Below the pieces are notes generated by a model, which had not been told where the DNA came from, searched no databases, and was given only the letters and a program-made list of their open reading frames with translations. The position numbers were made by a program, and so were the translations under genes. Shown piece by piece: positions 41,022 to 52,672 of a stretch of DNA of 64,000 bases; positions within the stretch are counted from its first letter, which is position 1, and every line of letters starts with the position of its first letter. This DNA is from Bradyrhizobium sp. LLZ17 (lineage in GTDB: Bacteria; Pseudomonadota; Alphaproteobacteria; Rhizobiales; Xanthobacteraceae), in contig NZ_CP165734.1 in NCBI RefSeq assembly GCF_041200145.1, positions 5,022,001 to 5,086,000 on the forward strand, given 5' to 3'.

Positions 41022-42449
41022 GTGACCCGCCGCCGCAAGATCATCCTCGCTATTACCGCCATTGCCTGTGCCGGCCTCGCTCTTGGGGCAGCGCGGGCCC
41101 GCAACGTGCCCAAGATTGCCACGGGCTTCATCGCCCACACGCTCTGTTCGGAGACGTTCGTCTCCGGCCTCGATCCCAGCCGCGACCTCGCCGAGACCAC
41201 CGAGGCCATGCCGGGTGCGGGTCTTTTGACCTGGGCGATGGATTTTCGGGTCGATCGCGCCCGCAAGGACGTCACCGTGTCCCTGTTTGGCATCGGTCGC
41301 AGCCATGCCGTCTATCGCGAAGGGCTCGGCTGCACGCTCGAGCACGGCACCGCGCTCACCGACGTGGCGATACCGGTCGACGACGAGCGGCCCGCCTTGC
41401 TCCCCGAGATCGCCGGCCGGGGGATCGTGCCGCCGCAAAGCGAGAGGCTGTCGGCCGCGCTCGATCGCGCTTTCGCCGAGCCCGCGCAACCGCCTTATCG
41501 CCGCACCCGCGCGATCGTCGTCATGAAGGCCGGCCGCATCGTCGCCGAGCGCTATGCGGATGGTGTCGGGCCGCAGACGCAGCTGCTCGGCTTCTCCATG
41601 ACGAAGTCGGTGACCTCGGCGTTGACAGGCATTCTCGTGCGCCAGGGCAAGTTGAAGCTCGACGGGCCGGCGCCGGTCGCCGCCTGGCAAGATCCGGATG
41701 ACCCGCGCAATGTCGTCACCGTCGATCAATTGCTGCGTCACACCGCTGGGCTTGCGCTCGGAAGCTCGTTGGAGGCCTCGCTCGGCTCCGTCCTCGAACC
41801 GGTCAATGCCATGAAATACGCCGAAGACGATATGGCCAGCTTTGCCGAGCGCGCGCCGCTTGCGACCGCACCGGGCGCGGCTTGGAATTATCACGACGGC
41901 AACTTCCTCATTCTCGCGCAGCTGATCCGCAACGCCGCCGGTGGCAAGCCGGGGGATGCGCTGGCCTTCGCACGCCGCGAATTGTTTGCGCCGCTCGGCA
42001 TGCGCGACGTCACGCTCCAGCTCGACGGAGCCGGCACGGTCGAGGGCTCCGGCGAGATGCTGGCATCCGCGCGCGACTGGGCGCGTTTCGGCCAGCTCTA
42101 TCTCAATGACGGCGTCGTCGGCGGCAAGCGCATCCTCCCGGAAGGCTGGGTGAATTATTCCGCGACGGCGACGCCGCATGCCTGGGTCGGCATCGGCGCC
42201 GGCTTCTGGACCAATCAGGGCGACAGCTTTGGCGCGAAGTTTCGCGTGGAGCACGGCTGGCCGCGCGATGCCTTCTTCGCCAAGGGCACGATCGGGCAGT
42301 ACACGATCGTGATCCCCTCGGAAAAACTGGTGATCGTACGGATGGGCCGCTCGCTGAACTGGCCGCCGCAAGTGGATGGCGTGTTCGACCTGGTCCGGGA
42401 CGTGGTGGGGGCGACGCGCGAGACGGGAAAGATGATGGGCGCAAATTAG
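41022..42449 (+). CDS. exported serine hydrolase, beta-lactamase-related
   Basis: 475 residues with an N-terminal Arg-rich hydrophobic signal or anchor (MTRRRKIILAITAIACAGLALGAA). The SxxK motif is S192-M-T-K195 (GFSMTKSVTSALTGILVRQGKLKL), the Y-x-N-type segment is WNYHDGNFLILAQLI, and a C-terminal GTIGQYTIVIPSEKLVIVRMG segment resembles the family's third motif. Family: class C beta-lactamase and DD-peptidase or 6-aminohexanoate-dimer hydrolase relatives. Substrate unknown; probably periplasmic. Confidence 0.86.
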   Translation: MTRRRKIILAITAIACAGLALGAARARNVPKIATGFIAHTLCSETFVSGLDPSRDLAETTEAMPGAGLLTWAMDFRVDRARKDVTVSLFGIGRSHAVYREGLGCTLEHGTALTDVAIPVDDERPALLPEIAGRGIVPPQSERLSAALDRAFAEPAQPPYRRTRAIVVMKAGRIVAERYADGVGPQTQLLGFSMTKSVTSALTGILVRQGKLKLDGPAPVAAWQDPDDPRNVVTVDQLLRHTAGLALGSSLEASLGSVLEPVNAMKYAEDDMASFAERAPLATAPGAAWNYHDGNFLILAQLIRNAAGGKPGDALAFARRELFAPLGMRDVTLQLDGAGTVEGSGEMLASARDWARFGQLYLNDGVVGGKRILPEGWVNYSATATPHAWVGIGAGFWTNQGDSFGAKFRVEHGWPRDAFFAKGTIGQYTIVIPSEKLVIVRMGRSLNWPPQVDGVFDLVRDVVGATRETGKMMGAN

Positions 42450-42464
42450 CGCGCTGCTCTCTAT

Positions 42465-42612
42465 CCTTCTCCCTTGTGGGAGAAGGTGGGCGAAGCGCCG
42501 GATGAGGGGTCTGTTTCCGCGATTTCTACTGCAACAGATGTGCTCGCCGAGAGAACCCCTCACCCGGCTCGCCGCTATGCGGCGAACCACCCTCTCCCAC
42601 AAGGGGCGAGGG
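42465..42612. repeat. inverted-arm repeat, CTCTCCC family (copy 2, short loop)
   Basis: Left arm CCTTCTCCCTTGTGGGAGAA..GGGCGAAGCGCCG..GATGAGGGG, a 46-base central loop (42510-42555), then the right arm CCCCTCACCC..CGCCGCTATGCGGCG..CCCTCTCCCACAAGGGGCG. The arms and their order match those flanking the DUF559 gene at 53833-54325, where the loop is replaced by the gene. No reading frame here. Confidence 0.85.
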
Positions 42613-42636
42613 TGCACCGCCTGCGCGGCGCGAATT

Positions 42637-44004
42637 CTACCTTCCCAGTTCCGTGGCCTTCGCCACACGATCGAACCGCTCCAGCGTCATGATCGCATCG
42701 GCGAATGTCTCCGCCCGTGCATTCAGCACCGGCCGTGCCAGCGTCAGAAATTTCTGCTGCATCGCCTGCGCGTCGGGGAAGGAGGTCGGCTCGCCGGAAG
42801 GATCGGCATAGAGCCGCTCGTGCACGCCATCGTCGGTGGTGATGCTGACCCGGGCGCCGAACGGATGGGTGCGGCCAACCTCGAGGCGGTCGTCCTGCAC
42901 CACGTCGAACTTGTCGGCGAGCGCGTCGATCGCGGCATCGCCGAGGCGGCCGTAATCGTCCCAGCCAAATGAGCCCTGGTCGAGCGCGAGCGCGCCGGTG
43001 AAGAACATCGAGAACTGGCCGCCGACGATCGAGGTCGGATGCCGCTTGGTGGCGGCATCGCCGGTCAGCGTGATGCCGTTGCGATGCAGCCCGATCTCGA
43101 CGCGCTTGACCTGGTCGGGTGTCAGATTGTGCTCGCGCCGCATCGCGATCAGCGCGTCGATCGCGGCATGCGTATAACGGCAGCTCGGATAGGGTTTGAC
43201 GCCGATCTTCATGGTCTCGTAGGTCTTGCCGAGCCCGGCCACCGCCTTGTCGGGATGCGCATCGTCGGTGTAGCCGGCGAGCAGGCCGTGCTTGCCTTCG
43301 ACCGATTCCGTCGCGCCGACGAAATCGTTGCGCGCCAGCGTTGCGGCGATCACGCCGTTCATGGCGGCGGCGCCGACCTGGTAGCGCTTGTTCCAGCCAC
43401 CGTTGACCAGAAATTGCAGGGAGCCCGCGGCCTGGCTACCGGAGACGCCGAACGCCGCGATGATCTGCTGCTCGCTGAGGCCGTACAGCTTGCCGGCTGC
43501 CGCCGCCGCGCCATAGGTGCCGGCGGTCGCCGTCGGATGGAAGCCGCGCGCATAATGCGAGGTCGGGTCAAGCGCGTTGCCGAGCCGGCAGCAGACCTCG
43601 TAGCCCGCGACGATCGCGGTCAGCACGTCGCGCCCGGAGGCGCCGACCATCTCGCCGATTGCGAACGCGGCCGGAACCACCGGCGCGCTCGGATGCAGCG
43701 AGGAATCCGCGTGCGTGTCATCAAAGTCGAGGGAATGGCCGAGCGCGCCGTTGAGGAGCGCCGCCACCGCCGGGGTCCACGTCTTGCTGTCGCCGAACAC
43801 GGTCGAGTCACCCTTGGTGTCGAGCGCCAGCGCCTCCAGCATTTTCAGCAGCGACGGCGTCGATTCCGCCTCGCTGCGGGCGCGGATGGCGCTGCCGATG
43901 AAATCCAGAATCAGCACCTTGGCGCGCTCCAGCACCTCAGCCGGAATATCCCCGTATTTCAGATTGAAGACATAGCCGGCGAGCGTTGCGGTTTCGTGAG
44001 CCAT
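42637..44004 (-). CDS. MmgE/PrpD family protein
   Basis: 455 residues, MAHETATLAGYVFNLKYGDIPAEVLERAKVLILDFIGSA. Typical of the MmgE/PrpD (2-methylcitrate dehydratase, cis-aconitate decarboxylase-like) fold: LLNGALGHSLDFDDTHADSSLHPSAPVVPAAFAIGE, the AGTYGAAAAAGKLYGLSEQQIIAAFGVSGSQAAG segment, and KPYPSCRYTHAAIDAL. No prpC/prpB neighbours, so the substrate is not necessarily methylcitrate. Next gene is divergent. Confidence 0.9.
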   Translation of the reverse strand: MAHETATLAGYVFNLKYGDIPAEVLERAKVLILDFIGSAIRARSEAESTPSLLKMLEALALDTKGDSTVFGDSKTWTPAVAALLNGALGHSLDFDDTHADSSLHPSAPVVPAAFAIGEMVGASGRDVLTAIVAGYEVCCRLGNALDPTSHYARGFHPTATAGTYGAAAAAGKLYGLSEQQIIAAFGVSGSQAAGSLQFLVNGGWNKRYQVGAAAMNGVIAATLARNDFVGATESVEGKHGLLAGYTDDAHPDKAVAGLGKTYETMKIGVKPYPSCRYTHAAIDALIAMRREHNLTPDQVKRVEIGLHRNGITLTGDAATKRHPTSIVGGQFSMFFTGALALDQGSFGWDDYGRLGDAAIDALADKFDVVQDDRLEVGRTHPFGARVSITTDDGVHERLYADPSGEPTSFPDAQAMQQKFLTLARPVLNARAETFADAIMTLERFDRVAKATELGR

Positions 44005-44126
44005 CGTGTTTCCTCGATTTGGCGGGCAAGTTAGGCGGGCTGATTTGGGCTTTCAAGCGGCCTCGCGGCCGTGGGCATCAGCTATGCTGCCGGCATGGAC
44101 GGGATCGGCGACCGAGGCGTTTGACC

Positions 44127-45242
44127 ATGGCACTCGCAACACAGCTGTTCGACCGGGTCTGGTCGCGAAAAACGCAACTAGGCTTGGCGGTCCGGGTCAC
44201 GGTGGCCGCAACGGCCGCCTATGCAGTTGCCACGGCCCTGCACCTGCTGTTGCCGCTCTGGGCGGTCCTCACCTCGATCATCGTGACCCAGATGAGCGTC
44301 GGACGCTCGCTGAAGGCGACGCGCGACTACATGCTCGGCACGATCGGCGGCGCGGTCTATGGTGGCGCCATCGCAATCCTGATCCCTTATTCCGGCGAAC
44401 TCGGTCTTCTCGGCTTGCTGGTGCTGGCGGTGGCGCCGCTGGCCTTTGTCGCGGCGATCTATCCGAACCTGAGCTCTGCAACGGTGACGGCCGTGATCGT
44501 GCTCGTGCTTCCCACCATGCACCATGCCGATCCCATGGCCTCGGCGATCGATCGCGTCAGCGAAGTCTCGGTCGGCGCCATCACCGGGCTGCTGGTCTCC
44601 TTCCTGGTGCTGCCGTCGCGCGCGGTGCAGCAGATTCGCGCCAGCGCGGCGAAACTGCTCGAGCTGATCGCGGAGGCGTTCACGGAGCTGCTGGCCGGCC
44701 TGACGCGCGGCCGCGACAACGACGCGCTGCACCGGATCCAGGATGGCATCGGCACCGCGATGGTAGGCCTCAACGCCATCGGCTCGGAGGCCGAGCGTGA
44801 GCGCGCGGCGCGCCTGTCGGGTGGTCCGGATACCGGCCCGCTGCTGCGAACCATTCTGCGGCTACGCCACGATGTCGTGATGATCGGCCGCTCCACCGTG
44901 GTGCCGTTGCCGGTCGAGGTGCAGGTCATGCTCGCCGCCCCGCTGGCGGAAGTCAGCGCGGCGATCGTGCGCTTCCTGAAATCGGCGGCTGAAGCCTTGC
45001 GCGAGGGCGCCGGCGCGCCGCCGATCCACCCCGTGCACGTCGCGCTCCAGCATTATTCCGACGCCGTCGCCGCCGTGCGCCAGGAAGGCCTGATCCGCGG
45101 CCAGCCCGCCGACACCGCGGAGCGCTTCTTCGCCCTCGGCTTCTCGCTGGAGCAGATGCACCAGAACCTCTGCGATCTCGACCGCGTCGTCGGCGAATGG
45201 TCGGAAGCCGCGGCGGACAAGCCCGCGCGGGTGACGGAGTGA
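44127..45242 (+). CDS. FUSC-family inner-membrane protein
   Basis: 371 residues from the ATG at 44127 (MALATQLFDRVWSRKTQLGLAVRVTVAATAAYAVATALHLLL). About six transmembrane helices in the first 190 residues (PLWAVLTSIIVTQMSVGRSLKATRDYMLGTIGGAVYGG.., VGAITGLLVSFLVLPSRAV), then a soluble helical C-terminal domain. The FUSC/AaeB-like family includes aromatic-acid efflux pumps. No membrane-fusion partner is adjacent. An earlier in-frame start would enter the divergent promoter space. Confidence 0.88.
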   Translation: MALATQLFDRVWSRKTQLGLAVRVTVAATAAYAVATALHLLLPLWAVLTSIIVTQMSVGRSLKATRDYMLGTIGGAVYGGAIAILIPYSGELGLLGLLVLAVAPLAFVAAIYPNLSSATVTAVIVLVLPTMHHADPMASAIDRVSEVSVGAITGLLVSFLVLPSRAVQQIRASAAKLLELIAEAFTELLAGLTRGRDNDALHRIQDGIGTAMVGLNAIGSEAERERAARLSGGPDTGPLLRTILRLRHDVVMIGRSTVVPLPVEVQVMLAAPLAEVSAAIVRFLKSAAEALREGAGAPPIHPVHVALQHYSDAVAAVRQEGLIRGQPADTAERFFALGFSLEQMHQNLCDLDRVVGEWSEAAADKPARVTE

Positions 45243-45300
45243 GTGAAACGGAATGGGCTTAAGCTGATCAATCCGGCCACGAACTGGCGGACTGTGCCGA

Positions 45301-46695
45301 TCATCCCGCCAATCTGCGCGCCAGCCGCTGGAAGCGCAGGATCAACAGCCCGGCATAGACGAACGAGCCGATCGACAGCCCAATCCAGACACCGACCGCG
45401 CCGAGATGGGCGTGAAATGCCAATATCCAGGCGATCGGGAAGGCAACGCACCAATAGCCGATCGCCGCGAACACCAGCGTCATCCTGGTGTCGTTGAGGC
45501 CGCGCAGCGCGCCGCCGATGATGGTCTGGAGGCCGTCGGCGATGAAGAAGGTGGCGCCGACCAGGAGCAGCGTCGCGGTCAGCTCGACGGTGGCCGCGCT
45601 GGCCTCGCCGCTGCCGAAGAACAGCCGCCCCAGCGCATAACGGCCGAGGACGATCGCGATGGTCAGGGCCGCGGCGAACGCGATTCCGAGCACCGCCGCG
45701 ACGAGACCCGCGCGTCGCACGGCCGCAGGCTCGTTGCGGCCGACGGCGTGGCCGACCCGCACGGTCGCGGCCATGCCGATCCCGAGCGGCACCATGAACA
45801 GCACGGCCGTGACCTGAAGCGCGATCTGGTGCGCGGCAAGCGCGGTGGTCGAGATCAGGCCCATCAACAGCGCCGCCGAGGAGAACAAGCCATATTCCAT
45901 CAGCATCGAAAACGAGATCGGCGCCCCGAGCGCGACGAGCTCGCGCAGCAGCGGCCAGTCGATCTGCCAGAGATCGGCGAGCGGCCGATACGAGGCGAAC
46001 GGCTTTCGCCAGGCGACGATTGCGAGAGCTGCGACGAAGGTGCCGAGATTGACCAAACTGGTCGCTAGGCCTGCGCCAAGCAGGCCGAGTTCCGGCAGGC
46101 CGAACAGGCCGTGGATCAGCACGTAGACCAGGGCGCCGTTGGCGGGGATCGCCGCGAGCGTGATCCACAGCGGCGCCTGCGGCCGGTTCATCGCGCTCAT
46201 CAGGCCGCGCAGCGCGACGAAGCCGAGTGCGGGCGCGATGCCCCAGGCCAGCCCGTTCAGATAGTGCTGGGCCAGCGCGGCCGAATGCGGCGCCTGCCCG
46301 AGCGCCAGCAGGATGTGCTCGCCATAGAGCGGCGAGGCCATCATCGGCAGCGATATCAGCAATGCCACCCACAGCCCGACGCGCAAGGCGCGCCGCATCC
46401 GCCTGACGTCGCCGGCGCCAAACGCCTGCGCGGCCAGCGGCGACACGGCGACGACGAGACCGAGTCCGAAGGTGAAGCTGACGAAATACACCGTGTGCGC
46501 AAGTGCCGCAGCTGCGACCGCGTCCTCGCCAAGTCGGCCGATCAGCGCGAGATCGGTCGTCATCATCGCCATCTGCCCGAGCTGCGTCAGCATCATCGGC
46601 ACGGCCAGCCGCAGCGTCTCGACGAATTCATCGGCGAGATGGTTTTGCTGCACGCCGGGCTGCGGCTGCGGAGGATGTTGGACAGTGTCGAGCAT
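45301..46695 (-). CDS. MATE-family multidrug efflux transporter
   Basis: 464 residues from the ATG at 46695 (MLDTVQHPPQPQPG). Twelve hydrophobic helices; starts LRLAVPMMLTQLGQMAMMTTDLALIGRLGEDAVAAAALA, with a repeated half after about residue 240 (REL..LGAPISFSMLMEYGLFSSAALLMG). NorM-like H+ or Na+ antiporter of cationic compounds. Convergent with the FUSC gene. A start 12 codons upstream (46731) is possible but lacks an evident ribosome site. Confidence 0.92.
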   Translation of the reverse strand: MLDTVQHPPQPQPGVQQNHLADEFVETLRLAVPMMLTQLGQMAMMTTDLALIGRLGEDAVAAAALAHTVYFVSFTFGLGLVVAVSPLAAQAFGAGDVRRMRRALRVGLWVALLISLPMMASPLYGEHILLALGQAPHSAALAQHYLNGLAWGIAPALGFVALRGLMSAMNRPQAPLWITLAAIPANGALVYVLIHGLFGLPELGLLGAGLATSLVNLGTFVAALAIVAWRKPFASYRPLADLWQIDWPLLRELVALGAPISFSMLMEYGLFSSAALLMGLISTTALAAHQIALQVTAVLFMVPLGIGMAATVRVGHAVGRNEPAAVRRAGLVAAVLGIAFAAALTIAIVLGRYALGRLFFGSGEASAATVELTATLLLVGATFFIADGLQTIIGGALRGLNDTRMTLVFAAIGYWCVAFPIAWILAFHAHLGAVGVWIGLSIGSFVYAGLLILRFQRLARRLAG

Positions 46696-46775
46696 GGCGG
46701 CGTCAATAGCACAGCCGCACGTCGAAAACATGGCCCCGAGAGCGAGACGGGTGAGTGGCTCTATCTGCTAGCTCG

Positions 46776-46873
46776 GTATCGTAGGGTGGGCAAAGGCGCA
46801 CTTGCGCCGTGCCCACCATCAAGGATTTCGAGAGAAATGGTGGGCACGCTTCGCTTTGCTCCCCCTACGATAC
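46776..46873. repeat. palindromic repeat, GTATCGTAGGG family
   Basis: Perfect 11-base terminal inverted repeats GTATCGTAGGG / CCCTACGATAC around TGGGCAAAGGCGCACTTGCG, GCCCACCATC and GAAATGGTGGGCACGCTTCG. Between MATE and murA. One copy seen. Confidence 0.8.
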
Positions 46874-46909
46874 TGTCGTCGCGGAGAGTTCTCCCGCAAC
46901 GGAAGCACC

Positions 46910-48205
46910 TCAGCCCTTCCGCTCCGGCACCCGCTTGATCTTCGCGCCCAGGGCGTTGAGCCGTTCGTCGATGCGCTCGTAGCCGCGCTCGATCTGGTCG
47001 GCGTTGTTGATGGTGGAGGTGCCCTCGGCGCAGACCGCCGCAAGCAGCATCGCCATGCCGGCGCGGATATCGGGTGAGATCATCGATGCGCCGCGCAAGC
47101 GGCTCGGGCCTGCGATGATGGCGCGATGAGGATCGCAGAGCACGATGCGGGCGCCCATCGCGATCAGCTTGTCGACGAAGAACATCCGCGATTCGAACAT
47201 CTTCTCGAACATCAGGATCACGCCCTCGCATTGCGTGGCGGTGACGATCGCGATCGACATCAGATCGGCCGGGAAAGCGGGCCAGGGCTGGTCCTCCAGC
47301 TTCGGCACGTGGCCGCCGAAATCGTCCTGGATCTTCAGCGTCTGGTTCGAGGGCACGATGAGATCATCGCCCTCGACGCGGCAGACGATGCCAAGCCGCT
47401 CGAAGCCCATGCGGATGGAGCGCAGATGCTCGACCCCGGCGCGCACGATGCGGAGCGGCGAGCGCGTCACGGCCGCAAGCCCGATCAGCGAGCCGACCTC
47501 GATGTGGTCGGGCTGAATCGAATACGTCGCGGCACCCAGCGTCGCCGGGCCGTGGATGATCATGGTGTTGGTGCCGATGCCCTCGATTTTCGCACCGAGC
47601 GCGACCAGGAAATTGGCGAGGTCCTGCACATGCGGTTCGGAGGCCGCGTTGCGCAAATAGGTCGTGCCGTCGGCGGCGACCGCCGCGACCAGCGCGTTCT
47701 CGGTCGCGGTGACGCTCGGCTCGTCCAGGAACACATCGGCACCGGTGAGCTTCGACGCGCGGAATTCCAGCCGGCCGGTCGCCGTGACCTTGGCGCCGAG
47801 CTGCTCCAGCGCCAGCATATGCGTGTCGAGCCGGCGGCGGCCGATGACATCACCGCCCGGCGGCGGCAGCATCACCTCGCCGCAGCGGGCGAGCAGCGGG
47901 CCGGCGAGCAGGATCGAGGCGCGGATACGGACGCAGAGCTCGGGATCGAGATCGGCGGCGCGGATGCTCTTGGCGTGAATATGAAGCGTGTTGCGGGCGC
48001 TCCATTCGGCCGCCGCGCCGACCGACCGGATCAGCTCCACCAGCGTCTCGGTGTCGCGGATCCGCGGCACGTTCTGCAGCGTGACCGGGTGCTCGGTGAG
48101 CAGCGCGGCCGCGATGATCGGCAGTGCCGAATTCTTGTTGCCGGACGGCTCGATCGAGCCCGAGAGCCGGTGACCGCCCTCGACGATGTACTGAATGGGC
48201 GCCAC
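46910..48205 (-). CDS. murA: UDP-N-acetylglucosamine 1-carboxyvinyltransferase (MurA), Asp form
   Basis: Adds enolpyruvate from PEP to UDP-GlcNAc, first step of peptidoglycan synthesis. 431 residues. Conserved are GNKNSALP (Lys24), EPSVTATENAL, WPAFPADLMSIAIVTATQCEG and DIRAGMAMLLAA. At the active-site loop the sequence is VMLPPPGGDVIGRRRLDTHM: Asp119 stands where E. coli MurA has Cys115, the fosfomycin-alkylated residue. Asp there keeps activity in mycobacterial and chlamydial MurA but gives fosfomycin resistance. It may be a paralog of a Cys-type MurA elsewhere in the genome; that cannot be seen here. Confidence 0.92.
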   Translation of the reverse strand: MAPIQYIVEGGHRLSGSIEPSGNKNSALPIIAAALLTEHPVTLQNVPRIRDTETLVELIRSVGAAAEWSARNTLHIHAKSIRAADLDPELCVRIRASILLAGPLLARCGEVMLPPPGGDVIGRRRLDTHMLALEQLGAKVTATGRLEFRASKLTGADVFLDEPSVTATENALVAAVAADGTTYLRNAASEPHVQDLANFLVALGAKIEGIGTNTMIIHGPATLGAATYSIQPDHIEVGSLIGLAAVTRSPLRIVRAGVEHLRSIRMGFERLGIVCRVEGDDLIVPSNQTLKIQDDFGGHVPKLEDQPWPAFPADLMSIAIVTATQCEGVILMFEKMFESRMFFVDKLIAMGARIVLCDPHRAIIAGPSRLRGASMISPDIRAGMAMLLAAVCAEGTSTINNADQIERGYERIDERLNALGAKIKRVPERKG

Positions 48206-48327
48206 GGGGTTCTCGCTGTCTGTTGGGTGGGCGGCGGGTTAGGGAGGCGGAAACTACCGACAATTGAGCGGGGGAGCAATTCTGCACTTGTCGTGGCGTG
48301 GGGCTGCTTCGCAGCCGCGACGGAGGT

Positions 48328-48456
48328 GCGCTCCCTCCCTCGCCTGCGGGGGAGGTCTGGGGAGAGGCTGTCGCCGCGACGGGACAATCCCCAAGAGGAG
48401 AAAGCCCTCACCCGGCGCCTTTGGCGCGACCTCTCCCGCACGCGGGAGAGGTCGCA
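48328..48456. repeat. palindromic repeat, CTCTCCC family (copy 3)
   Basis: Between murA and the gyrB stop: CTCCCTCCC..GCGGGGGAGG, AATCCCCAAGAGGAGAAAGCCCTCACCC, GGCGCCTTTGGCGCGACC and CTCTCCCGCACGCGGGAGAG. Same family as 1845 and 60418. May end gyrB transcripts. Confidence 0.75.
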
Positions 48457-48477
48457 GCAAGCCTGCGCCCCGTAGCC

Positions 48478-51195
<2,718 letters not shown>

Positions 51196-51676
51196 TCAGT
51201 AGATCTGATCGGGCTTCTTATCGTCGTCACCGAGCCCGAGGGCCCAGGTCTCGCCTGAGGCGACGGTGATGGTCCCGGTGTGCGCCAGATGGCCCGACAC
51301 GAGCAGCTGGTAGGAATAGGTGCCGGGCGGCAGATCCAGCGTTTGTGGGTGATTTACGCCGCCCGCGATCTTGACGGTTTGATCGTTGATCGCGAGCGAA
51401 GCCACGTCCGGCACCAGATAGCCGAATATCAGCCGCGCCTGTCCGGGCATCGGCAGGAAATTGGCCTTGGCCGCGGCCTCCGTATTCCGCCGCACCAGGC
51501 TGACCGTGGTCTCGCCCTTGGCGCGGCCAAGCGTCAGTGTGGCCGGCCCCTTCGGAGAGACGAAGGCGAGCTGAGCGTGATCGGCGGCGATCACCGTGCC
51601 GTCCGGCCTTTCCTCCCAGCCGCGCTTTGCGAGCTCCGTGCGGTAGAAGGCGAGCACAGCGCGCTACCGTCAACAT
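51196..51676 (-). pseudogene. internally deleted tandem copy of the 51820-52563 gene
   Basis: From GTG 51657 the frame reads LAFYRTELAKRGWEERPDGTVIAADHAQLAFVSPKGP.., closely matching residues 94 onward of the neighbouring protein. Its upstream 100+ bases also match the neighbour's (shared GCGCGACATCC, TGGAGAGTG, GACTAGCTGTCTG). The copy keeps the ribosome site and ATG (51676) and about four codons (M-x-T-V), then jumps in a changed frame to the later part, so codons about 6-93 are missing. The remnant ends at 51196. Translation from the ATG would give an unrelated frame; the GTG product would lack the membrane anchor. Confidence 0.8.
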
Positions 51677-51819
51677 GGCCACTCTCCAGGATGTCGCGCG
51701 CCAAAAATCCGTGCGCAATTGCAAGCTGCGACACCGCCGGCGCGGTCTCAGACAGCTAGTCGCGGCAGGAACCGGGCAGGTTCAATGGCGCTGCCGCACC
51801 GTCGGACTGATCGGACGGA

Positions 51820-52563
51820 TCAATACAGCTGGAGCGGCGACCAGAGTTCGCCGTCGCGTCCGACCGTGAGCTCCCAGGTATCGCCGGCGGCGAAGCTGAG
51901 CGTGTTCGTGGCAGTCGAATGGCCCGGCACGCTCATTTCGTAGGAATACTTGCCGGGCGGCAGATCCAGCGCGACGGCCTGGGCGCCGCCGGCGCGCTTG
52001 ACGGTGCGCTGGTTGATCGTCAGCACGGCTTCGCTGTCGCCGATATTGCTGAACACCAGCTTCGCCTGACTGGGCTCGGGCATCACGTTCGCTCTGGTCG
52101 CGGCGTCCTGATTGCGCTGCACGAGATTGACCGAGGTGCCGCTCTCGTTGCGGCCGAGCTGCAGCGTTGCCGGACCCAGCGGCGAGAGGAAGGCGAGCTG
52201 GACGTGATCGGCCGCGACCACCGCGTCGTCGGTCTGTTCCTGCCAGCCGAGATTTCCGAGCTCATTGCGGTAGAAGGCGAGGACGTCGCCGAGCTCTGCG
52301 GGCACGGTGGCCTCGAGCTTGACGCGGAGCGGCGCCTCGATGCCCCGCATCATGGTGGTGTGGATTGCCCTGAAGCTGTAGCGGGTCGGCGCCGGCAGTT
52401 TGGCATCGGGATCCGGTGCGAGCGCGGACGAAAACAGCGGCGACAGATACGGCACCCACGCGCTGGCGCTTGCCGCGAGCATGCAGCTAGCGAACAGGAA
52501 AAGGCCGCACGCGAATACGTACCAGCGCGCCGGGGCATCTGCCCCGGTCCTTACCGTCCGCAT
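51820..52563 (-). CDS. membrane-anchored protein of unknown function
   Basis: 247 residues. N-terminal anchor or signal (about 13-37, RWYVFACGLFLFASCMLAASAS). The rest is a beta-rich extracytoplasmic domain: a block with DVLAFYRNELGNLGWQEQ, then ALDLPPGKYSYEMSVPGH and an AGDTWELTVG end. No catalytic motif is seen. The second half is duplicated in the degraded copy next door. Sits between recF and gyrB, where related genomes have either nothing or small hypothetical genes; a role in replication is not implied. Confidence 0.75.
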   Translation of the reverse strand: MRTVRTGADAPARWYVFACGLFLFASCMLAASASAWVPYLSPLFSSALAPDPDAKLPAPTRYSFRAIHTTMMRGIEAPLRVKLEATVPAELGDVLAFYRNELGNLGWQEQTDDAVVAADHVQLAFLSPLGPATLQLGRNESGTSVNLVQRNQDAATRANVMPEPSQAKLVFSNIGDSEAVLTINQRTVKRAGGAQAVALDLPPGKYSYEMSVPGHSTATNTLSFAAGDTWELTVGRDGELWSPLQLY

Positions 52564-52672
52564 CTCACTCTCCAGGGATGTCGCGCGTCATGTCATCGCG
52601 CAATTGCCGCGACAGCGTCGGCGGCCACAGACAGCTAGTCGCGAGGAGAATAACGCGGGTTCAATGGCGGCG

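Noticed and set aside
40908..42668. 586-codon open frame on the minus strand
   Set aside because: Antisense to the serine hydrolase at 41022-42449, which has a signal peptide and SxxK motif; the minus product is low-complexity Arg/His/Gly.
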